A DNA stretch of 64,000 nt from assembly GCF_963662255.1 (NCBI RefSeq), contig NC_085047.1:16908924-16972923 (forward strand). Direction: 5' to 3'. This document shows, one piece after another, positions 13,393-26,010 of this stretch (its first letter is position 1; each line of letters begins with the position of its first letter). The translations under genes were made by a program, and so were the position numbers. The notes under the pieces are model-generated. The model was not told the origin of the DNA, made no database searches, and saw only the letters and a program-made list of their open reading frames with translations. Source of the stretch: Cinclus cinclus (lineage: Eukaryota > Chordata > Aves > Passeriformes > Cinclidae).

Positions 13393-16300
13393 AGCTGCTG
13401 ACCTGAGCAAAACTGTGAGCTGATAGAACAAAAGTCCTCAATGACTAGCTGGAACAGGCATGGTAGAGACTGGTTATGTGAGACCAGGTTTCTCATACAC
13501 TTGAAAGAACTATTTGACTGTCTTTCAGGTTATCAAAGAAAGCCTTGAGTTGGTCAGGTATGGGAACACAGCTGGAGAACAAGACTCAGAGCACTGCTCA
13601 ACTCATGACTGAAGTGGATGTGCTAAGTCTAAGTCTAAGTCTGTGGGCCACAAGCCCTGGCAAGTCAAGGCAGAACCCTAAATGAGGAAGCAAAAGGTGT
13701 GCTAGGTATGCTTTGTTTAAGATAAATCATGCAAGACTGTACGTGCCTGTGCAGGTCTGTGCAAAATTCTGTGCAGGGCTCTGATTAAGTAATGTTACTT
13801 AGAAACCCCAATTGTGTGATTGTTGCTATTTTTAGGTATGGGTGGAAGAGTACAGAAACTGATTTGTAGAATCAATAAACCAGCTTCATGTATGCAAGCC
13901 ATGGAGACCCGGTGGTCTCTGGTAATCACCGACAGTCAGGGGCATGCCTGGGAAAGCACGGTGATGATGATGAAGTTTCACACCTTGGGTTCAGTCCTTT
14001 CTGTCTTTTCACACCACTAATGTGCGCATGAAGATCCATGAGTATGTATCCAGACACAGCACGTGTCCAGGGAGCAATAAATCCAGGTAGGAAGCTGTGC
14101 AGTACACAGGATGAAAAGAATGGCACCTAATTGTGTGATAAACTACTGTCTAAATACAAACAGGGAGGAGACAGGATTTTGAAAAGCTCAGTTGTGATTC
14201 CACAAAAGGATATTTTCATTCTCTCATGCCCATGTTATCCATCTGAGCACTGGAGATGACCCAGCGAGTGTCATATCACATCCTCTTCTAAGTGAACCAT
14301 AGCATCCCTGACTCCTGAATGCAAAAAGGAGCCATATCCACAATAAGAACTATTAACTATTTCCAATGAATAATTCAGCAAGCTCTAGCCATGAAACCCA
14401 CAGCAAGCACTGCACGGAAGATGAAGCATTTTTGCTGCCCATCATTATGTATGTTCATGCCACAGGGATTTTTCAATTATTGAACAGTGCAGAGTTGCCT
14501 TTGTTTGTAGAAAATGTCAGTTTGAATTGTGTGGCTTCTACGCATTCATTTATGTTTGCCAAAGGCTGCTTAACATTAGCTTGGCTTTTTACTCCTTTTG
14601 CCACATGAAGGTGCAGACCAAGAGTACTTAACAATTGCTCACATTTTACAAAGCATCTTAAGTTGGATGCTTTAACTGTCACGGCATTTCCAATAATTTC
14701 TTCTGATGTTTTCTTATCAGAAAAAAGCCCTATTAACTTTATTTTTATACGCCAACCTAACTATAATAAACAACTACCAATGTTTCAAAAGTTCACCTGT
14801 CCCAAGTAAAAAGATGTGAAAGGTGAAGTAGCTACTATTAAGTTTATAAGCTTATAACTGGAATATGTTCCTGCTATTACTTAATTCATCTTCAAATTCA
14901 ACCCACAGCTTAAGAAGGAGCTGTCTTTTGAATTTACAAAGGGTATGAAACCAGTGCTTTGTGCAACAATATTTTGCATGCAGATAGACTGAGCTTCAGT
15001 TTGGTGGTGTAAATAACTTATTTTAGCTAGTGATGATAGAAATGAGGGAGTCTCTGATGTGTGAGCTTGGAGGCAAGTATCTACCACATCCTGGGGCACC
15101 AGCAAGAATGGAAATACACCTTGAAAATTACTGTTATATGTATTGTGTGGCAATATTTGTGAGTGATGAGAAAGAAACTCAGGTTTGTTCTATAATTATA
15201 ACCGTGGTGTAATCAAATCTGTACTTGATTGTATATCCTGTGTCTTTATGTCCATAATTCCTTGGGTTTCAGGATTTTAACAGATTTGGGTTAACAGAAC
15301 AGGTTAGTTTCTGCAAAGAAGAATCAGTGGACTGGTAAAAGAAGAGTGGATCTGTGGTAAGGTGTTGACAGAGCTCATAGTCTGTATCACAGCAACACAA
15401 TTAACTGTCTCAGGAACTATTCAGGATGGAATTTTGGAAAATGTTAGATTTCCCCAGAAAGATCCCTGCTGTGGGTATGGGTAGAGCAATGTCTGTGCTT
15501 GGGTGTGCTGATGAGCACCCAAGGTGGGAATCTGGCTGTCCCAGGGACTCCCCAGGCAGCTCCTGGTGCATAATTGAACAATTCCTCCATAGGCAAGACT
15601 CTTGGATATAGCAGAAATATTTTCTGCTCGTGCAGAAATGGTCACCATTGCTTAAACAGTTTGGTGCTCTGAATGTACTTTCGATACTCAATAGCAATGG
15701 ATAAAATGTTGATACAAAGGCTCTCCAGTGGAGAGTCCTGTTGCCATCCAGACTACAAACAACCATCCTGTTCACGAAATTTGAGTCCCCCACAGCCATT
15801 ACGTTTACTCAAAGGATACTCACACCTATCAATGCGATAAGTTCTCAAAATTAGTTTCATTTTGATCTGTTTTTTTAAGCAGTCTGTCCACATATGCATC
15901 ACCTGAGTGCAAATGGATTGAACATACTGCTCTCCTCTGGGTGGCTCCTCCACTGGATCAGAAAGCCTGTGCATATGCTACAACTCTTATGTCAAGCAGA
16001 GTTTTCTATTTGTCAGACAAGGTCAACAGATCATGAAAAACAGAGCTTTTTAAGAAAATAAAACTGAGAAATGTGAAGCAATGTGCTTGTTGGAGTGGAA
16101 CATCCCAGAAAGGTCCTTTATTTCACGGCTTGTGTATCCTCAACATCTACATATCATAAACCATACTCCAGAGAAAGCTATGGTCAACATGGCAATGACA
16201 AAAGTCACAAATAGAAACTTTCCTGGAGAGTTGATCTTTCCTATTAATTTAAACTTAAAACAAAATCTCCATAGTCTAAAATTGATCATTGACTCTTGAC

Positions 16301-18435
16301 ATTGAATCAGCTGCTAAGCATTAGGCACCAGATCTTCATGATCAGCTTCTTGAGTAGAAGCCCAGAGAATAGTCTTTTCAAAGACAATCCACACTTTCCT
16401 AACAGTTTAATAACTGACATTGAAAAGAATGATCCCTGTAGAGCTGAACACTGTTACCTTTCTTAACACTAAAATAAACTTCAAGGTTCCTGAAGTGATT
16501 AAGTTCTCATTGAGACAAAGTTAATAATTAACATTATGCCCCTCAGTGAGATCTGAGGCACAACTTTCAATTATGATAAATTTTAACTGAGCAAAATAAA
16601 GTACAAATACAACAAAGTTATTCAGAAATTATGGTTAAATAGTTCAACAATTTTGTCCAAAAAATGCATTCTCAAATACCAAGCTATTTATATATGTGCC
16701 CATCCACATGCTGTTTTAATTTTTTTTATTTACTTGATGTTCTCTGAGTACTTAATGCTGTAAAATAATTGGGAAAAGCCAATAAGGAAAATTCAAAAGA
16801 AATAAACAGATATTTTTTGCATATAAGAATTTCCAATTAAAGATTCTACTAATTAACACATTGCAGGAAAAACTGATAATGCAATTGGCAATTAAACATC
16901 ATATGCCATTTTTACTTCTAAATGTGTGTAATAATTTCATTTTTTTTCCCCCAGTTCTGCAGTCTGTGCTGTAAACATTAGAAATGTATACTCACTCCAA
17001 GACACTTGCCAGATACCACTGGACATCTGTGATAAGCATTATGAGTATCTAAATCTATTGCACTTACATACCAGATGCATTCTCAAGATAGGAATGTGTG
17101 CAAGCACACATCCTGATGGGTTCTGCTGACCCAGCTTCCCTTCTGTGAAATGCAGCCAGAATCTCTGCCCTTTACCTTCCCCATCTGAACTCCCCCTCTA
17201 CAGGGACACCTTAAGTGAGAATTACTCCTTTAATAACTGGTTCCTTGGAGCCATCACCTTAACCCAAACACAGTGAAGGGAGCACAGCCATCACCACAGG
17301 CTTTCCTGAGAGAGGCAGAGCATGATCTCAGACCAGCATCTCAAGAAGACTAACCCAAAAATCCTTTAAAGCAAGCTACAGTGCTAAGTTATTGCTGGGG
17401 CTGCTCACAGAGCCCCTCCTCCTTATCCCCCACCCTGGGGTAAGCTCTCAGGTTTGCTGTGGTGGTTCTCGTGCACACACTGCTGCTTTCCCTATGCAAG
17501 TGCCCCCTGGCAACCAATCTGCAGCTTGCTGAAAAATAAGTTATTTGATTATCTGATACAATAATCACTCATTGGCCTCATTTCTCGTTGGAGAAATGCA
17601 TTTGAATGTACACTGTACCTGACACCACAACACCAGCACATAGGGAAGAATTACCACTGGAGGTTATCCACCTCTGGTGGAGCTAATTTAGCTTGTGGTG
17701 TGATCCTCTCTAGACAGCATTTCCTGCCATCTGCTTATCAGTGTATTTTTCAAAGGTACAAAAGGAACAGTGCAAAGGTAATATTGAAGGGACTTATGAT
17801 GGATATGAGGTCGTGAGCAATCACTGTGTCCTGCTCCTGACCTTTCTGATAACACACCACTTCATAACTCAGAGACATTTATGACATCCCCATTACCTAA
17901 GCCCATTTTCCGACGTCTAATTTGCATAAATCAGAGTGATTGTTATGCATCACTCCTTCCATAGATATTACGACAGTACTTCTAAAATATGTTAAATTAG
18001 GTAACTAACAAATAACAAGCTCAGTCTTTAACAAGTTCAGCTGCAAATCATTGTTGTATTTTCCACTCTTCTGAAAACAGTTTGTCCTGTCACAAGCAAG
18101 CCAGGGAGCTTGTACTCCTGAAAGAAGTTTGGTTTTCTGTGTATGTAAGAAGAAACACAGAGATACTTTTCAGACTCCAAACACACCAATTCTGTTCTCA
18201 GCTCCTACAGGCTTGGTAAGCCTAGTGAACCAGCTTTGCCTCTTCATCCTTCAGCTTTCCACACATAAAACTGAGTTGCTATTTCCCCTCCACTGTCGTT
18301 CAGGACAGGATCCCTTCATCTTACCCACCAAGCCTGGGTTATTCTAGCTACTGATATCCCACACAAGCTTCATGTTTAAGCTACGCCAAGTAAAAGTGCC
18401 AATTCCAAAGGCTTCAGGCTGTGGGATCTGACACA
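13393..18435. other. unique AT-rich DNA, no gene seen
   Basis: A short CTAAGT hexamer triplet sits near 13624-13642. A perfect 14 bp palindrome centred on an AAGCTT site lies at 14844-14857. Three alternating copies of GCAGAAA and its reverse complement lie at 15611-15638. The 129-codon minus-strand frame at 15410-15799 shows no recognisable domain. Confidence 0.45.
17860..18060. other. candidate conserved non-coding block with two octamer-like sites
   Basis: ATTTGCAT at 17920-17927 matches the POU-factor octamer. A related TTATGCAT lies at 17943-17950, two helical turns away. The flanks are AT-rich, free of repeats and non-coding. Function is inferred from motif spacing only. Confidence 0.2.
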
Positions 18436-18540
18436 GAGAGACAGGATAATTCAAGCTGGAGGGGAGCCCAGGTGTTTCCAGTCCAGCCTCCTGCCTGAAG
18501 TGGGGTCTGTCATGGAGGGTTCAAATCCTGAACAAAAGTG
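18436..18540 (-). repeat. short, diverged CR1 3' end
   Basis: The plus-strand text runs through ATTCAAGCTGGAGGGGAGCC, then TCCAGTCCAGCCTCCTGCCT and GGGTTCAAATCC. The order and spacing resemble the reverse-complemented CR1 3' end, with several mismatches. The tRNA-like GGTTCAAATCC inside it is part of this repeat and not a tRNA T-arm. Confidence 0.5.
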
Positions 18541-21500
18541 AGGGAGATTCTGCAGCACTGCTGTGTGCTGGGAGAAAAAATACGTGGTCCTACTGCATAG
18601 GCAACAACTTTTAACAGAGATGGATATTTTGGTCAACCCCACCCTTGACCCAACCCGTTTTGTGGCTCTGAAACAGACTTTGCCTGTAGGTGCAGCTCTG
18701 ACTAAAAAAAGTAGATTGCTCATAGGAAATACTGCAGACTTCAGGCTGCTAACCTGGGGAAACTTTCAGAAAGTGGCCTGACATGGCTTTGGTTGGTTTT
18801 CATTACAGTTATTAATTTGGAAATCTGTGCAACAACAGCCACACTGCTTTCCTTATAGGTTGTCTCCTGTCACTCTTTTACAATAAAAAATGTTGGCGGT
18901 ACCATCTGACCTCGCCTTTCTCTGGCTGCTGTTTGAACATTCACTGGTACAGAGCCTTGAGGACACAATGGCTTGCTTAAAACAGCTTCTTTCCTACAGA
19001 GGCCCATTCAAAAGCTCATGAATTTTGCTAGGTACTTACCATGTCGTCATGATATATGTCTCATGATTGTAACCTGAAATTTCATTTCCACATCAATGGC
19101 TTCCAGATCTCTCTCAGTGATGGAAAAGCCATAAACTGCTCTGTGTTTCCAAGTTGCCTTTAGAAAACATAAGGACTGAATCAGTCCAGGCTTTCATTCT
19201 CAAATCTGTCCTGCTGAGGCTTCAAATGGGTGCTGTGTGTTCTCAGACTTAGTCCCTGACCACTGCCTACATATAGTGATGCTTCAAAAGCATCACTTGA
19301 TGTCTGAGCAAAGATCATGTCTGCAAGGAGAAAGCTCTTACTGAGCTGATACTCAATTAGCTTTTTAATTAGATAGACCATGAGAAAGATGAGGCTGGCT
19401 TTCAGATCACTGTGTTTTTCCAACCAGGTCTGTTGGCAGCTTCCATAAAACCAAGCCTTTGGATGTGATAAGAGCAAGACTCATGTGGAACACCAGCTCC
19501 ACGTAAAATGAACTCTCTTCTTTCATCAGCATCTTTGCAGCATGGCTGCCACAGAGCATTGGCATGAAGAGGCTTCAGCAGATATAGCTACTTTACTTGC
19601 AATAGGGAATGCTAAAGGAAGACAGATTAATTTCAAGGTTATGGTGCTAATGTGCAAAGCATTTTTAAGGGATAAACACTTACTGTGTAACAGTTTCGTA
19701 TCTGGGTGCAATTTACTTCTGTTATTAATGGCCTAGGTAGTCACTGCTCCTGAGCCTTGATGTCCATGTGACTTAGCAACTTTGACTTGCTAGATTTGTG
19801 TACTGTACAAAAGAATTTCCCTTGGGACGCTTAGCCTCTGAATAAACTCTTATTTTTGACTTCTGAATTTTCTCTTTCTATTTATCTTATTTCCCCTTTT
19901 GGGATGGTTGCACTTGGGACGTGCAAGTGCAAATCAGGCTTGTAACAAGCGGGTGTCATGCACTGAAATAAGAAGTTTGGCAAGACTGAGCAGTGAGGCT
20001 AATCAAATAAATTAATAGCACTGAAGTGAAGGAAAACCTGAAACAACTCCCCTCTCCCCTCTCCACCCCCACCCCCCCCCAACCTACATAGCCATTACAT
20101 CTATCTCTGATTTTGAACTTATTTCTCACCTTTGCATTGCTATGGATAACTAATTGCACACCTTGGTCAGATGGTTGTGGAGACAAAGAACTGAAGTTTG
20201 CACAGCAATAACTACAGGGTAAACACGGGACTCTGAATAGAGTTGGAAACATAAGCCAAACTCTGGGACAATGCCTCTTTCTACTAGGGAATTTAGGTCC
20301 TGCATGCAGTGCAATATCTCCATTGGAAAAATATGTTTAGTCCTAACAAAAAGCCCCCATAAACCAACCAACCAACCAACCAACCAACCAACCAACCAAA
20401 TTTGATTAAATGTTTTTGAGGTCACCTTTCCACTTACCTCTAAGGCCAGAACTGAAATGCTGTGTAATTTACAGAATTTAGATTAGAGGGAACTTGGTGC
20501 CAATGCTGGCCCAAAGGACCAAGAAAGTTTGCAGTCATGTAAAGAAGGGTTTTTTCCAAGCCTCTATTTAGAGGCTTGAACTTATTATTAGGTGCCACAA
20601 AGAAGGAGTTTTCCTTCTTTATTAAACACATTAAGTGAGAAGAATCCTTCCCTTGTTCTTGTTTATCTTCACACACACTTTAAGTCAGATCAGAAGTGTA
20701 AGCAGCCCACAATGTTTCTAATGAAGCCATGTGCATTTTATAATGAGACAGAAATCAGGATAAAATCCTGACTTACTAAAATTAGCAATTCTTTTTTCAG
20801 TCTGCAGAGTAAAAGCTGAAGTAAAGTATTTTTACGAAGACAAGGATAATTACAGTATAAAACTAAGCAGGCAGGTCAGCAACTTCTCACTTGAGCAAGT
20901 GAAAGCAGTTTTAGGTCTAAGCAGGTTAGATTTTAGAGGATGTTTCATTCCAATATTGTACTAAGACAAGTGATTTCTTTCATCCAGGTCAACAATCCTT
21001 GCTGCCTTTTCTTGAAGAGCAGGGAACACATGGAAGGCTGCTTTCCTGCAGGCAGACACTGCACAGATGGATTTTAAAAATGCATCAGGGATTGATTCCT
21101 AAAACCTACATCCTTGCTTTCTCTGTAATCAAAACTCATCACACACCTCTGAGCTGACATCCTATTTAAAATCTTGAAATTGCAAAGTCCTCATGTGATT
21201 TTGTCCCGTTTTCCATTCTATTACTTTTTAGCAAATTGCCACACTTAAGTAAGTTGTTTTGGCATGCTTTTAGGAGGGTCTGCATCTGCCACAAACACAG
21301 GTTTATAACAAGTGTGATACTAATTTTCCTCAGTCTCAGCATGCCTGAAGAAGGAAAAACCAAAAAGAAGCGATGTGAGTTATCAGCATCACCACTCTTC
21401 ACATGGGCTCTGGTAAAGAGAATGGTGAAACAGTTTCAGAGCCATATTGACCTGCCCACAAGAGCCACCTCAGCACTGGGGTGGGAGGGAAGGGAAGAGC

Positions 21501-24500
21501 AACATAAATAATCTCAGGAGAGAGAGATGCTCAGCCATTTCAGCAATGAGGATGCAGGTTTCAGCTCTTAAAAGGACTAGTGCATGAAAACCTGGTTACA
21601 AGGAAAAGCACAGACCTTTGGTGACAGTTGAGGGACCTATAGCACCTCCAACAAAAATATGGATAAAATGCACCCAGATACTAGAAAGAAACTCCTGCTC
21701 TGTTAGTACCTTTTAAGCATGTCTAGTCCCCTATACCTCAGGGCCAAGCTGTGCCAGAGACTTTGAGCCCTGGCCCCTGCAGAGAAGGAATAAATAGGTC
21801 TAATATCTCTTGTCCTTTCAGGATCAGGAAAAATCATCAGCCCCTGAAAAGACCTTAACAGACCAGCTCATACATAGGTGTCTATTTTACACTCAGAAAA
21901 GTAGCTGAAGGAAGGAACACAGAGGGGGATCAAAAAGAGAAAGAAAAGAAACTAATAACAATTTCAAGATCTAACACCAAGCTCATTGAATTCATAACTT
22001 TTGCACAGAATCCTTAAATACCAGCAGAGTCATGAACCTACTGCAGCAATTTTGACACTATTTTTTCAGGCTAAGAAGAGTCAGCAATGTCACCTGTTAT
22101 CATCCAGATCAAGAACATCACTCCAGGCCCAAATGGCTAATTTTGTCTTCCTTCCTGCCTTCACTTACAAAAAACCCCAAAGCCTTAATTTTTTACTAAA
22201 ACTGAATTTTCTTCTTTATCATGCATGGTGTTTACATTGCTAGGCAGAAGCTACTGAAGGCAGGTAGATCAAAGAGCTTAGCCTTACAGTGTCACATCTA
22301 CCTGAGTTAAATTATTGCATTGCTATGATCTTCACAGGGTAAGGAGATCCAGTAACAGAAATGGGACTCTAAGGATGACCAGTTCAGGTTAAATCAAAGG
22401 CCAGTGAGTACAGTGTATTGCTAATTCTTCTTCCCGGGCTGCTTGTTAGCCTTGAACAACATACCTTCTGTGTCTGACTAGGAGCAAAAGGAAAAGCCTT
22501 ACATATTTCTGTGCTAGAGCTAAGTGAGATTAGATCCAGAGGTTGTGCTTGTTTTCCAAAACGTTATACCCCTTCTTCCACTCAGCTTTCTCTTTAGAAG
22601 CAATGAGGTTTACCTGTACCACAAACAGACCCCTACAGCTTAACTCAAGCCCCAGCTATTAATGCAGCTTCTATATGTTTAAAGAGCTTTATAGAAAAAA
22701 AAACCTCAAACAAGCAACTAAATATCCCCAAAATAACAACAACAATAACAACAACAAAATAAGAGCACCATCTAATCTATTTGGAAGCCTTTTTAGCAGC
22801 ATTTGTTGCAACTTGATATCAATTTAAATATGAGCAGAAAGAGCCAGAAAGGCAATGACTCCCAAGGATAGTGAATATGTGTGGTGTGTGTTAATCCTCT
22901 GACTTTCTTAAGGACTAAAATCCCCCAGAGAGCACAAATTCCGCCCTTGGCTCTCTTGTGAATTTGGGGTGAACAGTGAGCCTTGCTGTGTGCAGCAAGA
23001 CGGGCGCAGGGATGAATCAGCATCCCTGCCTTCATCCTTGCAGCAGAACAGAAACAAGAAACAAGGAAAGTTGAGGTTGGGATGAGTGCAGTTTCTGCTC
23101 CAAAAAGCCTTGTTAAGCCCAAGGGGCCACAGTAGCCTGATGGACGCATCTGCACAGACAGAGAAAACTTTACCCGTGTCTTCTGTCTTGAGAACAGTGA
23201 TTGTTTTGTTTGGTTGGTTTGAGGCTTGTTAGAGTTCTTTTGGTTTTTTTTGTTTTGTTTTGTTTTTTCCTAATTAAAAATCTCTTACATGTCTTGCATG
23301 ATAAAGGTGGCTATACAAACATTAATTTAATGAAGACTATGGCAATTTAACCAAGTCTCTTGCCAGGAACAGCAGCAAAATGTGGAATGAGGATGCTAAA
23401 TTTGAATCCATGAGGCCTTCAGCACACAAGTTAGCAGCTTATCAGTAAACCACTGTTGGCAGATCGTGAGTGGGGCTGCCTGTGCTGAGATTTGGTGCCC
23501 TGGTTCAACAACAGTAGCTATAAAATGGTTGCTTTTATCTGGGGAGAGCTGCTGTCAAAAGCTGTTTCTGACAAAAGCTACTATTTCTGTCAAAAGGTAG
23601 GCTACACACTTACATAGACATGAGGACAAGGTTTTGTTATTATTTCTCTTTGATGAAGCTTTATTTCATGTTCCTGTTCTTGGAACTGAAATATTTTCAG
23701 TTTTCTTAGAAAAGAAATTAAAATTAATTGTACTTAAACAATTTAGAGATTTAAATTTGAAAAAGCAAGGTGTAGGTATCAGGAAGTCTCCAGTGAACCC
23801 CCACCTTCTATTTTTCTGAGGCTCTCAGGACCCTGCCAGATAGATGTGTCATGAATGTACAAAGTGGGTCTTATCCACTGTGTAGAAAAAGTGATCCCAT
23901 ACTCAGCCAGCACAGCAAGCTGTGCTGCTCTGTCACTGTATTCATAGCATGGAAAGCAAGCAAGACACTGAATAAAGGTATCAGCTGTGCCACTTACACA
24001 GCACAGACCTCTCAGTATGTCACCATTTCTATCTCTAGAACAGAAAAAAACCCCAGCCTACAAAACACCAATTTCAACCCGTTCAAATTTCTGAAGCATT
24101 TTTCCAGTTACCAGAAGAAAGCCCCTATCTGAGAACAAATTTCTCTTTCATTAGATAGATGCATTACTGTCAGCAAGAGCAGTTCTCCTGGGCACCAATC
24201 TTCCACCAGCTTTGGTCCATCCAGGAGGACAAACTTGCAGCCACCCACCTGTCCCCTCCCTGGTTCCTGACGGAAGGACAAGGCTGGCATCAAGGCCCCC
24301 ATCACCAGCTCCTCTCCCTCTCCCTGTGCCCCACTCTCATGCCCACCTCTTGTCACCAACCCCTTGTCAAGAGTCAGAGCACGGGTCTGCCCGTGAAAAG
24401 GATCCATTGCTGACAGGGAACAGAAAGCAGGGAACAGGTCCAGATCTCAAAGAAATTAAGGCAGAACGGAAAAAGAACTTAATTCCACAACAGCTCATAT

Positions 24501-25739
24501 GACAAGGGTCTGAAGGACTGAAGAAAATCACTCCTGAATGCTGATGTCTGCCTAGGGGCTACACAGGACCTTGGATTTCATCTAAACCAAGGCTTTCCCA
24601 GTCACAGTAGGGCAGGTTGAGAGGGCCATAAGATACAGAAAAAAACGTGAACAAAGACAACTCCTCACACATTCAGATTGCCCAGATTCCCCCAGGTGTT
24701 TAACCTGAGACAGGGGTCAGCCTCTGCTGGGTACAGGCTGCTTGGTGGGGCACAACTGCTTCGGGTGAGGCAAACAAGGAAGGTAATGCAAGAGCAGCAA
24801 AACATGTCACAGGAATAGAGTGCATTTCCTAATCACAGGTCCGTGTTTCCCACTGTATGTCCAAACACCCTCTGTTGACAGGAGTAACCTGCACATGCAC
24901 TGGGCTGCATGCAAGAACATCTGCCTCCCTGGTCCTACTGCTGAGGTTTTCCTGCCTGGCTCCAAGTGCTTTCCTGGTTACATGGTACATAATTCAGATT
25001 TTCTTCACTGCTTTGTGCCATGGATGATGTTTAAAAGAGCAAGCCATCCTCTTCTTTTGTCAGCATGTAGTGTATTTCATCTCCCACTATCTCATAAAGT
25101 GACAGCTTGATTATAATGTAATTACTTTTTTTAGTGAACCTAGTGCATAATTTTATTTCCAGATGGGTTTATGCTCCTTATATTTAAGCTCATTATGAAC
25201 AAAAAGGCTGCACAAGAAAAATACAAAGTCAGCTGCCTCTTTTCTTTAAAAGGTGAATATTTTGAAAGGCCTACATTGTGAGGGTAAAGATACCAATGTC
25301 ACATGGTAGAAAAGATTAATTTCAAACATGAGGGCATAAATGAGCTTGAGAGCCCTTTAAGGCATTTACATGGAAATTGAAAGAATAATGTTTAATTTTC
25401 ATTGCTTGGAATTTGGTAAAAGCTAACAGGCTGAATAGCTTCAATATCCAAGAGTCAAGAGCAGGGATCAGCAAGTGGCTGCAGACAACCATGGCAGGGA
25501 GAGTGCCAGTTCAGAAACTGGTGAAATCAAAGTCTTTTTTGTACAGTCGAGTCTCCAAGCCTCCTGTGGCTGGGTACTTGCCAAGGAGCTCGTTTGCAAG
25601 TCAAGTATTATTTGTTGATGCTAAGAAGCACAAGCTGATACATTTTGCCAAAACATGTGACAAGAAAATCCATGTAAATCAGTGGTGCTTTGCTGCAGAA
25701 ACTGTGGTTCCTCTCTGAAAACTGTCTTAGTAAAATGGC
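18541..25739. other. unique DNA with microsatellites, no gene seen
   Basis: Contains the AACC microsatellite at 20361-20400, an AAC/AAT-rich stretch at 22731-22758 and a TTTTG-rich tract at 23244-23268. Open frames are all at most about 120 codons, overlap on opposite strands and lack recognisable motifs. That includes the 101-codon plus-strand frame at 25413-25718. Confidence 0.45.
20361..20400. repeat. (AACC)n microsatellite
   Basis: About nine perfect tandem copies of AACC. On the minus strand it reads as GGTT repeats, which explains a run of alternating Val-Gly-Trp-Leu codons in a spurious minus-strand frame. Confidence 0.95.
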
Positions 25740-26010
25740 ACCCTGGGGCTTTTTGTTTATTGCGTCCCAGTAACATCCAAATCAAACATGATTAGCTGAG
25801 ACGCATGCAATAATGATTTTTTTAACTGCTGCTTCTATGAAAATAGAAATAAAATTTTACAGTCGAGATATGCTTTCTGGCTTACACATTGGCAATGTAG
25901 ATCCTACAACCGCTATTTAGTCAATAATCCTATTTATGACTCACAATGCAGTTTCTTTTCTATCATCCTATTTGCAGTTTATTGGCAGTTACGGGAAAAA
26001 ATACATCCAG
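25740..26010. other. candidate conserved non-coding block
   Basis: AT-rich, repeat-free DNA with many short homeodomain, GATA-like and MEF2-like cores, for example CATGATTAGCTGAGACGC near 25788, GCAATAATGATTTTTT near 25808 and CTATTTATGACTCACAATGC near 25930. No coding frame. The call is compositional only. Confidence 0.18.

Noticed and set aside
15410..15799. 129-codon minus-strand open frame
   Set aside because: No recognisable motif, and it overlaps plus-strand frames of similar quality. Length is within chance for this amount of DNA.
18500..18530. tRNA T-arm-like GGGTTCAAATCC on the plus strand
   Set aside because: It lies inside a CR1-like 3' end whose normal text contains a similar word, and no cloverleaf is present.
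25413..25718. 101-codon plus-strand frame with a plausible protein-like composition
   Set aside because: No family resemblance, splice signals or promoter context could be identified. Treated as chance.
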